A stretch of DNA of 64,000 nt, taken from the NCBI GenBank assembly GCA_947629655.1, contig CANREL010000003.1, positions 102,789 to 166,788 of the forward strand. Direction: 5' to 3'. A program made the position numbers and the translations under genes. Positions 18,700-27,058 of the stretch are shown piece by piece. The stretch comes from an uncultured Bacilli bacterium. GTDB lineage: Bacteria > Bacillota_I > Bacilli_A > RF39 > UBA660. Positions within the stretch are counted from its first letter, which is position 1. Each line of letters starts with the position of its first letter. The notes beneath the pieces are model-generated. The model worked only from the letters and a program-made list of their open reading frames with translations. It was not told where the DNA came from and made no database searches.

Positions 18700-18718
18700 A
18701 TTTATTTTATCTTTTTTG
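18679..18718 (+). terminator. Intrinsic terminator after the tex operon
   Basis: A long A/T stem (AAAGATAAAATA with TATTTTATCTTT, allowing one offset) is followed by a T-run. Confidence 0.6.
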
Positions 18719-18757
18719 TTATAATTTTTTTATAGTAAGAGGATTGGAGGTATTTTG

Positions 18758-18934
18758 ATGGCTGCGACAAAAGGAAAAACAAGTAAAAAAACTACTTCAG
18801 AAAAGAAGCAAGTAACTAAGAAACAAACTAATAATAACAACAATCAAAGACATATCTTTGCTGGTTTCTTATTAGGTTTATGTGTTGGAATGTTATTTTT
18901 CGCTGTATATTTAGTTACGATGTATTGCATTTAA
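18758..18934 (+). CDS. 58-aa single-TM basic membrane peptide
   Basis: A short gene with a strong GGAGG ribosome site. The product has a Lys/Thr-rich, Asn-rich cytoplasmic segment (1-32) and one C-terminal membrane helix (about 33-55, FAGFLLGLCVGMLFFAVYLV). A TATAGT-like -10 lies upstream and a good intrinsic terminator follows directly, making a tidy one-gene unit. It is too short for usual length cut-offs and could be missed. No family recognised. Confidence 0.6.
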   Translation: MAATKGKTSKKTTSEKKQVTKKQTNNNNNQRHIFAGFLLGLCVGMLFFAVYLVTMYCI

Positions 18935-18935
18935 A

Positions 18936-18964
18936 AAGAGCTCTTGAAAGCTCTTATTTTTTTA
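18936..18964 (+). terminator. Intrinsic terminator after the 58-aa gene
   Basis: A 7-bp stem (18936-18942 with 18949-18955) is followed by a T-rich run, facing the end of trpS. Confidence 0.7.
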
Positions 18965-19972
18965 TTCAAAATAATCTATATTCAATGACTTGCGGACTTT
19001 TTTCATCGTCTCTTCCGCACGTTTTTTAGCACGAGCGGTACCATCTCTTAAAATATTATCAACAATTTCAGGATGCGTTTCATAGTAATTAATCTTTTCA
19101 TGAACGGGTTTTAAAAATTCATTCATTTTGGCAATCAATTCTTTTTTACAATTTACACATCCACGCGTTCCATTTTTACATTCTTGGCAAACTGTTTCCA
19201 AATTGTCATTTTTAATCAATTTATGATAATAGTACACCATGCATATATCAGGATTAGCTGGATCATCTTTTTTAATTTTATTAGGGTCAGTAATAGCTGA
19301 CATTATTTTTTGTCTAACGGTTTCTTCATCATCACATAGATAAATGGCATTACCTAAACTCTTTCCCATTTTCTCATTGCCATCCAAACCTTTAATTCGT
19401 TTAGTCTCTGATAGGTAAGCATCAGGTTCTTTTAGTGTCTGTCCGTAAATGTTATTAAATTTTCTAACGATTTCACGACATTGTTCAATGAGAGGAAGTT
19501 GATCTTCACCAACGGGAACTAATTCACCATCAAATGCGGTTATATCAGCAGCTTGACTGACTGGATAACCTAAAAAACCATAAGTTATTCCTTCACCCTT
19601 ATCCCCAAATAATTCTTTTTTTTGCTTTATTTCAGTTTTGACAGTTGGATTTCTTTCAAGTCTTGCAATCGTTACCAAGTTAGAATAATAAACTGTCAAC
19701 TCAGCTATTTCAGGAATCATTGATTGAATATAAATTGTTGCCTTTTCAGGATCTAATCCAACTGATAATAGATCAATAGCTAATTTTTTAACGCTTTTTC
19801 TAACTTTTTCAGGATTGTCAAAATTATCTGTCAATGCTTGAACATCAGCTATTTCAATATAAGTATTATATTTATCTTGAAGTGCTACCCAATTTCTAGT
19901 TGCTCCAAAATAATGACCTAAATGTAGTCTTCCGGTTGGTCTAATACCGGTTAATATATTTTTCTTTTCCAT
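18962..19972 (-). CDS. trpS: Tryptophanyl-tRNA synthetase
   Basis: 336 aa class I aminoacyl-tRNA synthetase that charges tRNA(Trp). HIGH-type motif in RPTGRLHLGHYFGA and KMSKS-type motif EKMGKSLGN are both present. A Cys-rich segment CQECKNGTRGCVNC lies after the KMSKS loop, as in several Firmicutes enzymes. Length is normal. AAGGAGTG precedes the ATG. I looked for a T-box in the short leader and saw none. Confidence 0.95.
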   Translation of the reverse strand: MEKKNILTGIRPTGRLHLGHYFGATRNWVALQDKYNTYIEIADVQALTDNFDNPEKVRKSVKKLAIDLLSVGLDPEKATIYIQSMIPEIAELTVYYSNLVTIARLERNPTVKTEIKQKKELFGDKGEGITYGFLGYPVSQAADITAFDGELVPVGEDQLPLIEQCREIVRKFNNIYGQTLKEPDAYLSETKRIKGLDGNEKMGKSLGNAIYLCDDEETVRQKIMSAITDPNKIKKDDPANPDICMVYYYHKLIKNDNLETVCQECKNGTRGCVNCKKELIAKMNEFLKPVHEKINYYETHPEIVDNILRDGTARAKKRAEETMKKVRKSLNIDYFE

Positions 19973-20025
19973 GGTTTCACTCCTTTAAATATTTATAGGT
20001 ATATTTTAACACATACTAGTAAAAA

Positions 20026-20054
20026 TTGACAATTTTTTGTTTTTTTAGTATAAT
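20026..20054 (+). promoter_or_regulatory. Sigma-A type promoter
   Basis: TTGACA (20026-20031), 17-nt spacer and TATAAT (20049-20054): a full consensus promoter for the hypothetical gene at 20088. Confidence 0.8.
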
Positions 20055-20087
20055 ATCACTCTTGAAAAAAGGGGAGTAGAGGTTTAT

Positions 20088-20588
20088 ATGAAAAATATAA
20101 GGATTTACGATAGCTTTTTAGATAATGTTTTAAAAAGTTTTAAATTGAGATATCTAATGATTTCTTTATCTAGAACTTATATATATACATTTGATGGTGA
20201 TAATACTATTTATTTCCGTAAGAGATTTAATAATCCACGAAAGATTTCTCTAATGGGTGGAGAAAAAATTTTTAAAACTGATAAAAAGATTGATTTGCGA
20301 AAAATGGATTATTCAAAATATGGAATGATAGATATATCAAAGTTAATAACTGAATATGTGGTAATAGAAAATGATTTTGCCAGTTTCATTGATAATGATT
20401 TTGATATAGCTAAAAAATATAATCAAAAACCTATCGTTGTTGATTCAATTACGAGAAGAGAACCTAGAGGGGAAATAGTGTCAATGTATTTTGATGAAAA
20501 AGAACCTTCTAAAATTAGTTTAAAAAATATGTTTTGGATTAATAATATGACTAAATATAGTGATTTTAATAGTCAAATTAATTCATAG
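20088..20588 (+). CDS. Hypothetical protein
   Basis: 166 aa, basic, no signal peptide or membrane segment, no recognised domain. It has a consensus promoter and an AGAGG site before the ATG, so it is a real, probably well expressed gene. It lies directly upstream of the T-box operon but is transcribed from its own promoter. Confidence 0.55.
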   Translation: MKNIRIYDSFLDNVLKSFKLRYLMISLSRTYIYTFDGDNTIYFRKRFNNPRKISLMGGEKIFKTDKKIDLRKMDYSKYGMIDISKLITEYVVIENDFASFIDNDFDIAKKYNQKPIVVDSITRREPRGEIVSMYFDEKEPSKISLKNMFWINNMTKYSDFNSQINS

Positions 20589-20592
20589 ATAT

Positions 20593-20622
20593 TTGACAAA
20601 TGACATATAATTATTATATAAT
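20593..20622 (+). promoter_or_regulatory. Promoter of the gatCAB-aspS operon
   Basis: TTGACA (20593-20598), 18-nt spacer and TATAAT (20617-20622), directly upstream of the T-box leader. Confidence 0.75.
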
Positions 20623-20628
20623 GCAAAA

Positions 20629-20891
20629 GAAAAAGGAAAACGTTGAACAAGAGAAGTAATGAAACTGATACTGATAGAGAGCTATCGTTTGGTGGAAGAT
20701 GGCAGTTATGTTTTGTGAATAACACTTGTGAGTGCTTAAAGAATTGAGTAGACTAAGCCGGAGGTAGACCGTTATCTTTCTACTATGCTTGTTGGAGCAG
20801 AAGGGATTATTAATTTTTGGTTAATAATAATTAAGGTGGCACCGCGGATACTAGTATTCGTCCTTACGAAAGGATGGATACTAGTTTTTTT
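20629..20891 (+). promoter_or_regulatory. T-box riboswitch, Asn (AAC) specifier
   Basis: The T-box sequence AAGGTGGCACCGCGG is at 20833-20847. The base of Stem I pairs ACAAG (20647-20651) with CTTGT (20725-20729). The 5' side carries AGAAGTAATGAA and the 3' side GTGAAT-AAC-A, placing the specifier AAC at 20721-20723, an Asn codon. The antiterminator bulge reads TGGC, whose C would pair with a G discriminator base, as tRNA(Asn) has. Uncharged tRNA(Asn) should allow read-through into gatC. The specifier was read by alignment to known T-boxes, not by folding software. Confidence 0.92.
20850..20891 (+). terminator. T-box regulated terminator
   Basis: A 16-bp stem with G-T pairs (20850-20865 with 20869-20884) is followed by seven T. 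Its 5' side is next to the T-box sequence, so it competes with the antiterminator. Confidence 0.85.
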
Positions 20892-20906
20892 ATTGGAGGG
20901 ATAGAT

Positions 20907-21197
20907 ATGATTGAAAAAGATAAATTAAAAGATTATGCAGCTAAGTTGATGTTTGATATGAAAGAAGAAGAATATGACACTTTACAAAAAGAGTTTGATG
21001 TCATTTTAAAACAGATGGAATTAATTGGAAAAATAAAAAATATTAGTGATGTTGAACCGATGAGTTTCCCATATATAACTTATGAAGCTAAATTGCGAAA
21101 AGATGAAGTAGGAGATTATTTAACAGTAAATGAGGTTCTTGCGAATACTAAATATCAAGTAAATGATCAAGTTAAAGTACCAAAGGTGGTGGAATGA
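20907..21197 (+). CDS. gatC: Asp/Glu-tRNA amidotransferase subunit C
   Basis: 96 aa, normal for GatC, the small subunit that stabilises the GatA-GatB contact. The typical VEPMSFPY stretch is followed by LRKDEV. The start is the ATG at 20907 after GGAGGG; an earlier in-frame start lies in the terminator stem. Its stop overlaps the gatA start. Confidence 0.92.
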   Translation: MIEKDKLKDYAAKLMFDMKEEEYDTLQKEFDVILKQMELIGKIKNISDVEPMSFPYITYEAKLRKDEVGDYLTVNEVLANTKYQVNDQVKVPKVVE

Positions 21198-22630
21198 TGG
21201 ACATTTTGAGTTTGAGGAAAAAATTGGATAGTGGTGAGGTAAGTAGTGAAGATTTATTTATAGAAAGTAATAAATTAGCTCATCAATATCAAGATGAATA
21301 CAATTCTTTTGTAACTATCATAGATAAGTATAAGATGAAAAATAGAAAGGATACTTTAATAACAGGGATTCCTTATGCTTTAAAAGATAACTTTTCAACA
21401 AGTGGTATTTTGACAACGGCATCATCTAATATTTTAAAAGATTACGTACCAGTATATGATGCGACTGTCTATAAAAAATTGAAAAATGCTGGTGGTGTAC
21501 TAATTGGAAAAACTGTTTTAGATGAATTAGCAATGGGTGGAACAGGTACGACTGGTCACACAGGAGTAGTTAGAAACCCTTGGGATAAAGAGCGATTAAT
21601 TGGTGGTAGTAGTGCTGGTTCATGTGCTTGTGTCGCTTTGGGAATAGTGCCATTTTCCATCGGTAGTGATACGGGTGACTCAATTAGAAAACCAGCATCT
21701 TTTGGAGGAGTAGTTGGATTTAAACCGACTTATGGAAGAATATCTAGATATGGATTATTTGCATTTGCATCGAGTTTGGATCATGTTGGTTGTTTTACTA
21801 CCTGTGTTAGAGATGCGGCTATTGTAACAGACATTTTAAAAGGAAGAGATCCTCTTGACATGACTAGTTTAGAAGATGATGGAAAGATATATAGTGATTG
21901 TATTGATAAGGATGTAAAAGGAAAAAAACTATTCTATTTCAAAGAAGCATGTAATTTAGATGTTTATAAGGATAGTGACGATGAAGAATTGATTGAATCC
22001 CTTGAAAAATTTCAAGAAACTATCGAAGAGTGTCGCAAGATAGGACTAGAAGTTTCCGAAGTTTCTTTTGATAAAGAATTATTAAATGCTATCTATCCAG
22101 CTTATATGACTATTTCATGTGCGGAAGCAACTAGTAATAATGCTAACCTTACGGGAATTCAATTTGGACCAAGAGGAGAAGGAAATAGTGTTGATGAAAT
22201 CATGTTTGATGCTAGAACCAAAGGATTTTCAGAGTTGATCAAGAGAAGATTTATTTTAGGTAGTTATATTCTTCAAAAAGAAAATCAAGAAAAACTTTAT
22301 TTGAATGCGTGTCGTGTACGAAGATTAATCGTTGATAAAATGAATGAACTATTTGAAAAATATGATGGATTAATCATGCCAGCAAGTGGGGGAATAGCTC
22401 CAAAGTTTGGAGAAAAAACAGATCAGTTATCAGATCGTTATCTAATCTTAGAAAACCATTTGGCAATTGCTAACTTTGGAGGATTTCCAAGTATTACAAT
22501 TCCAAGTGGCAAAGTAAAAGGTATGCCAATTGCCATAAACATAACAGGGCGCATCATGGAAGATGATGTAGTTTTGAACATAGCTAATAAAATAGAAGAA
22601 AAAATAGGACGTTTAGAAAGAGGTGAATAA
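21194..22630 (+). CDS. gatA: Asp/Glu-tRNA amidotransferase subunit A
   Basis: 478 aa amidase that releases ammonia from Gln for tRNA amidation. The amidase signature is clear, with the expected Lys64, cis-Ser139 and nucleophile Ser163 spacing (79/154/178 in the S. aureus enzyme). The nucleophile loop reads GSDTGDSIRKP rather than GSDTGGSIRQP. ATGATG at the start overlaps the gatC stop; either ATG could be used. Confidence 0.95.
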   Translation: MMDILSLRKKLDSGEVSSEDLFIESNKLAHQYQDEYNSFVTIIDKYKMKNRKDTLITGIPYALKDNFSTSGILTTASSNILKDYVPVYDATVYKKLKNAGGVLIGKTVLDELAMGGTGTTGHTGVVRNPWDKERLIGGSSAGSCACVALGIVPFSIGSDTGDSIRKPASFGGVVGFKPTYGRISRYGLFAFASSLDHVGCFTTCVRDAAIVTDILKGRDPLDMTSLEDDGKIYSDCIDKDVKGKKLFYFKEACNLDVYKDSDDEELIESLEKFQETIEECRKIGLEVSEVSFDKELLNAIYPAYMTISCAEATSNNANLTGIQFGPRGEGNSVDEIMFDARTKGFSELIKRRFILGSYILQKENQEKLYLNACRVRRLIVDKMNELFEKYDGLIMPASGGIAPKFGEKTDQLSDRYLILENHLAIANFGGFPSITIPSGKVKGMPIAINITGRIMEDDVVLNIANKIEEKIGRLERGE

Positions 22631-22631
22631 A

Positions 22632-24059
22632 ATGTATAAAGTCGTTATTGGACTTGAGGTTCATTGTGAAGTCAAAACGGTGTCAAAGAACTTTTCAAGC
22701 AGTCCAAATAATTATTCAACAATACCAAATATCAATGTTTCAACAGTTGATTTGGGACTTCCAGGAATATTGCCAGTAGTCAATGAAGAAGCATGTCGTA
22801 AAGCTTTGAAAACAGCGATGGCTCTCAACTGTCAAAATCCTGATGAAATAATATTTGATCGCAAGAACTATTTCTATCCCGATTTGCCAAAGGGATATCA
22901 AATAACCCAAGTGACAAAACCAATGGGAAGGAATGGATATTTAGACATATTTGTTGATGACTATGTCAAAAGAGTTGATATTCACCAATTACATCTAGAA
23001 GAGGATACAGCATCTTTAGATCACTATGAAAAATATTCTTTAATCGATTATAACCGCAGTGGGATTCCACTAATGGAAATTGTGACCGAGCCTTGTATTT
23101 CTTCAAGTGATGAAGCTATAAGCTTTCTAGAAGCACTTAGAAGTGTCTTCATCTATTGTGGAGTCAGTGATGCTCGCAGTGATATGGGACAGATGCGATG
23201 CGATGTCAACATATCTTTAATGGAAGAAGATAGTAAAGTTCTTGGAACAAAAGTGGAAATGAAAAATATTAACAGTTTCAACAATGTCAAATTAGCTATT
23301 GAATATGAGATAGAAAGACAGAGTAAATTATTGGATAAGGGTGAAAAAGTAGTTCAAGAGACGCGAAGAATAGCTGAAGATGGTAAGACTTATCCCATGC
23401 GTAAAAAAGTCGATGCTGTCGATTACAAGTACTTTATTGAACCAAATTTACCACCAGTTAAATTGAGCGATGAATACTTAGAAGAAATAAGAAAAAAAAT
23501 ACCACGTTTACAGTATGAAAGAGTTATCGATTACACAGAAAATATGGGTATTAGTAAAGAAGAAGCCTTAATATTAGTAAAAAGTCGAGAGATAGCTGAC
23601 TATTTTGAAAGTGCTTCAAAAGTTTGTAAAAATTATAAAGAAGTTGCGCGTTGGGTGATAACACTCGTATTGGCATCATTGAACAAGTTAGAAATCGAAT
23701 TAGATGAATTCTTTTTGACACCAAAGATGTTAGGAGAAGTAATAAATGTCGTACTCGATGACAAACTTAGTGAAGACAACGCTAAAAAGATTATTTACAA
23801 AGCAATTGAACAGAAAATTGATCCAATTGAAATAATAAAAAAGGAAAACATATCAAGAATAGATGATGATGAATCAGTTCGTAAATTTGTCATAGAGGCA
23901 ATTGTAGAAAACCCTGAACAAGTTAGACAATATCTTGAAGAGGAAAAAGATTATGTTAAAAACTATTTTGTTGGAAAAGTAATGCAGAAATCTAATCGTC
24001 AAGCTAATCCGACAAAAGCCCTTGAAATAATTATTGAAGAATTAGAAAAGAGGAGATAA
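22632..24059 (+). CDS. gatB: Asp/Glu-tRNA amidotransferase subunit B
   Basis: 475 aa kinase/amidase subunit that activates the misacylated Asp or Glu on tRNA. It opens with VIGLEVHCEV, contains DFNRSGIPLMEIVTEP-like and DARSDMGQMRCDVN segments, and ends with a helical GatB/YqeY tail. The start is ATG 22632 after GAGGTGA that overlaps the gatA stop. Confidence 0.95.
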   Translation: MYKVVIGLEVHCEVKTVSKNFSSSPNNYSTIPNINVSTVDLGLPGILPVVNEEACRKALKTAMALNCQNPDEIIFDRKNYFYPDLPKGYQITQVTKPMGRNGYLDIFVDDYVKRVDIHQLHLEEDTASLDHYEKYSLIDYNRSGIPLMEIVTEPCISSSDEAISFLEALRSVFIYCGVSDARSDMGQMRCDVNISLMEEDSKVLGTKVEMKNINSFNNVKLAIEYEIERQSKLLDKGEKVVQETRRIAEDGKTYPMRKKVDAVDYKYFIEPNLPPVKLSDEYLEEIRKKIPRLQYERVIDYTENMGISKEEALILVKSREIADYFESASKVCKNYKEVARWVITLVLASLNKLEIELDEFFLTPKMLGEVINVVLDDKLSEDNAKKIIYKAIEQKIDPIEIIKKENISRIDDDESVRKFVIEAIVENPEQVRQYLEEEKDYVKNYFVGKVMQKSNRQANPTKALEIIIEELEKRR

Positions 24060-24061
24060 AA

Positions 24062-25804
24062 ATGGAAAAGTATAGAGATATATATTGTGGAAAAATAACA
24101 GAACAAGATATCGATAGAGAGCTTAGTATCTGTGGTTGGGTTGAAAATATCCGTGATCATGGTGGTGTTATCTTTGTCGATGTCAGAGATCAATCAGGAG
24201 TTGTTCAACTAGTCAGTAATGATGACTCTATATTTGATGGAATAACTCGTGAATCAAGTGTGCGAGTAACGGGAAAAATTAGAAAGAGAAGCGAAGAAGA
24301 TTACAATGATAAAATAGCTACTGGTACAGTTGAATTATTGGTATCAAAAATAGATGTTTTGGGAAAATCCTTAAACGTGTTACCTTTTGAAGTAATGAGT
24401 TCAACTAGTGTTTCAGAAGATGTTCGTCTAAAGTATCGCTATCTCGATTTAAGAAATCCTAAAGTTAAAGAAAATATTATTTTTAGGACAAAGGTTATTG
24501 ATTATTTGCGAGAAAAAATGAAAAGTAATGACTTTTTAGAGGTGCAAACACCAATTTTGACGGCTTCTTCACCAGAGGGAGCAAGAGACTTTTTAGTTCC
24601 ATCACGCAAATTCCATGGCAAGTTTTATGCTTTGCCACAGGCACCTCAACAATTTAAACAGTTATTGATGTGTTCTGGTTTTGACAAATATTTTCAAATA
24701 GCTCCTTGTTTTCGTGATGAAGATGCTAGAAGTGATCGTGTCTATGGTGAATTCTACCAGTTGGATTTAGAGATGAGTTTTGCTAGTGAAGATGATGTCT
24801 TAGAAGTTGGAGAAGAGATCTTTTATGATACTTTTAAAAAGTTTTCAGATAAAGAAATTTCTCCTCGTCCTTTTAGAAGATTAACTTATAAAGAAGCGAT
24901 GGACACATATGGTAGTGATAAACCAGATTTGCGCAACCCGCTAACTTTAATCGATTTGACAGAAGAATTTGAAGAGACGACGTTTAGACCTTTTAGAGGA
25001 GTGACGGTCAAAGGAATAAAAGTCTCAGGTATTGCTGATAAGCCAAATTCTTGGTTTAATGAATTAGTTGAATTCGCTAATAGTATTGGTATGCCAGGAA
25101 TCGGTTATATAACAGTTATGGACGATTATAAATTTAAAGGTCCAATTGATAAATTTTTGACAGAAGATGAACGTGATGATTTAATAAGCAAAGCTAAATT
25201 GGAAATTGGTGATGTTCTATTCTTTATTGCTGATAGAAAGAATGCTGCTAAGTTAGCTGGATTGATACGTGATGAGTTAGGACGTAAATTGGATTTGATT
25301 GACGATGATAAATTTGAATTTTGTATCATCAACGATTTTCCAATGTATGAATGGAATGAAGAAGAAGATAAATATGACTTTACTCATAACCCATTCAGCA
25401 TGCCTAAAGATGGCATGAAAGCTTTTGAAAAAGAACCAAATGAAATTGTAGCTCATCAGTTTGACTTCGTGTGCAACGGAGTAGAGATGGCAAGTGGTGC
25501 TGTTCGTAACCACGATTTAGATATCATGAAAAAGGCCTTTAGTATTGCGGGTTATTCAACAGAAGATTTACAAACGCGTTTTAAAGCTCTTTATACAGCA
25601 TTCCAATATGGTGCTCCACCACATGCGGGAATGGCGCCAGGAATTGATAGAATGTTAATGATGTTACTCGATGAAGAAAATATAAGGGAGACAATTGCTT
25701 TCCCAATGGCCGCATCAGGACAAGATTATTTGATGCAATCACCAAGTGATGTAACAGAAACACAATTACGAGAATTACACATAAAAATAAGAGATCACAA
25801 TTAG
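24062..25804 (+). CDS. aspS: Aspartyl-tRNA synthetase, probably non-discriminating
   Basis: 580 aa class II synthetase with the bacterial layout: OB-fold (about 20-105), catalytic core with QAPQQFKQLLM and FRDEDARSDR, and the bacterial GAD insertion (about 290-400). In the OB-fold the sequence is RDHGGVIF with His33. In Pseudomonas AspRS a His at this position marks the relaxed enzyme that also charges tRNA(Asn), whereas E. coli has Leu. Together with gatCAB and the Asn T-box, this predicts Asp-tRNA(Asn) formation followed by amidation. Confidence 0.93.
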   Translation: MEKYRDIYCGKITEQDIDRELSICGWVENIRDHGGVIFVDVRDQSGVVQLVSNDDSIFDGITRESSVRVTGKIRKRSEEDYNDKIATGTVELLVSKIDVLGKSLNVLPFEVMSSTSVSEDVRLKYRYLDLRNPKVKENIIFRTKVIDYLREKMKSNDFLEVQTPILTASSPEGARDFLVPSRKFHGKFYALPQAPQQFKQLLMCSGFDKYFQIAPCFRDEDARSDRVYGEFYQLDLEMSFASEDDVLEVGEEIFYDTFKKFSDKEISPRPFRRLTYKEAMDTYGSDKPDLRNPLTLIDLTEEFEETTFRPFRGVTVKGIKVSGIADKPNSWFNELVEFANSIGMPGIGYITVMDDYKFKGPIDKFLTEDERDDLISKAKLEIGDVLFFIADRKNAAKLAGLIRDELGRKLDLIDDDKFEFCIINDFPMYEWNEEEDKYDFTHNPFSMPKDGMKAFEKEPNEIVAHQFDFVCNGVEMASGAVRNHDLDIMKKAFSIAGYSTEDLQTRFKALYTAFQYGAPPHAGMAPGIDRMLMMLLDEENIRETIAFPMAASGQDYLMQSPSDVTETQLRELHIKIRDHN

Positions 25805-25811
25805 TGTAAAT

Positions 25812-25855
25812 AAAAAAATAAAATTTAAAAAATATATAAATTTTATTTTTTTTAT
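25812..25855 (+). terminator. Intrinsic terminator after aspS
   Basis: A 16-bp A/T inverted repeat (25812-25827 with 25837-25852) ends in a T-run. Confidence 0.65.
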
Positions 25856-25885
25856 GTTATTATGAAGAAGGTAGAGTGATGTTTT

Positions 25886-26377
25886 ATGAGTAAAGAAGTA
25901 GATAAGAAAAAAAAGAAAAAAGTTCAAAAAAAAGAAGTTAAGAAAGCTGACTATGTCGTTTTGACAACTCTTGGATTGTTCATATTATTCTTAGTTGGCG
26001 TTTTAATATATTTGAACAATGGTTATTTCAAATCAAAAGATTTCATGGTTGATTATTTATCTTTAACTGCTAAAAATTATGTAGCTAAAGAAGGAAATTC
26101 CAAAGTCATAAGTAGTGAAGATGGTGCTTGTCAAATAACTTTAGCGACAAAGATTACCAAAAATAAAAATTTAAAAGATTTGGGTGAAAGTGAAAAAATA
26201 AATAATCATGAATGGGTAAAACAAGAATATGAAAATGGTGTTACATGGATGTCTTATTACAAAAATAGTTTTTACATAGTTCAAATGTATGCAAAAAATG
26301 GTAATATTTATAATAATAAGTGTAAAAAACAATTTGAAAAAATAAAAAAGACTTTTTCATTTATACAAAGTGAATAA
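25886..26377 (+). CDS. Single-TM membrane protein, hypothetical
   Basis: 163 aa. A highly basic N-terminus (KKKKKKVQKKEVKK-like) is followed by one membrane segment at about 25-47 and a roughly 110-residue extracytoplasmic domain with two Cys that may pair. No family recognised. It precedes a lipoprotein gene and the type VII-like locus; a functional link is possible but unproven. Confidence 0.55.
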   Translation: MSKEVDKKKKKKVQKKEVKKADYVVLTTLGLFILFLVGVLIYLNNGYFKSKDFMVDYLSLTAKNYVAKEGNSKVISSEDGACQITLATKITKNKNLKDLGESEKINNHEWVKQEYENGVTWMSYYKNSFYIVQMYAKNGNIYNNKCKKQFEKIKKTFSFIQSE

Positions 26378-26418
26378 AAATTTAAATAGTGATAATAATA
26401 CTACTGAGGAGGAATATT

Positions 26419-26970
26419 ATGAAGAAAAGAGTAAAAGTAGTAGCTATTATTGCTATTTTATTTTTATTAGTTGGATGTTCTAATAGTATGGATAGTCCTA
26501 CTAAGAAAGTAGAACAATTCTTGAATAAATATCAAACTAATGATAAAGAAGTAGTTGATCAATTTGATACTAGTCTATTTGAGGAAGAGACTTTATCTGA
26601 AGAACAAAAAGATAAATATAAAAAGATAATGTTAGATCAATATAAGAATTTGACATATGAGATCAAACAAGAGAAAATTGATGGAAATAAAGCTAAAGTA
26701 GATGTTGAAATAGAAGTTTATGACTTCAATAAATCACTTGATAAAGCATATAGCTATTTAGATGAACATCATGATGAATTCTATGTTGATGAAGTACTAG
26801 ATACAGTGCGTTTTATCGATTATAAATTAGATCAACTAATGGATTTCAAAGATAGAGTAAAATATACAATTAGTTTCAATCTATCGAGAAAAGATAGTAA
26901 ATCTGATTGGAAAATAGAAGAACTATCAGAGTCAGATTTACAAAAAATTCATGGTATATATAAAAATTAG
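26419..26970 (+). CDS. Lipoprotein, hypothetical
   Basis: 183 aa with a clear lipobox (LLVGC at about 15-19) after a short hydrophobic signal. The mature part is charged and helical, with a pattern similar to small DUF4878/Mce-like lumenal lipoproteins, but I cannot assign a family. GAGGAGG precedes ATG 26419, and an in-frame start 30 bases upstream has no site. Confidence 0.65.
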   Translation: MKKRVKVVAIIAILFLLVGCSNSMDSPTKKVEQFLNKYQTNDKEVVDQFDTSLFEEETLSEEQKDKYKKIMLDQYKNLTYEIKQEKIDGNKAKVDVEIEVYDFNKSLDKAYSYLDEHHDEFYVDEVLDTVRFIDYKLDQLMDFKDRVKYTISFNLSRKDSKSDWKIEELSESDLQKIHGIYKN

Positions 26971-26991
26971 ACTAATAACTTAGTCTTTTTT
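26969..26991 (+). terminator. Intrinsic terminator after the lipoprotein gene
   Basis: A 7-bp stem (26969-26975 with 26980-26986) is followed by a T-run. Confidence 0.75.
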
Positions 26992-27058
26992 TATTTATAT
27001 ATATTTTTTATTTAGTTTTATGATATAATTTGTATAGTAGAGTAAGTGGGTGCATTGT

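Noticed and set aside
19973..20025. Possible T-box or Trp attenuator upstream of trpS
   Set aside because: The leader is very short and shows no T-box sequence, specifier loop or terminator.
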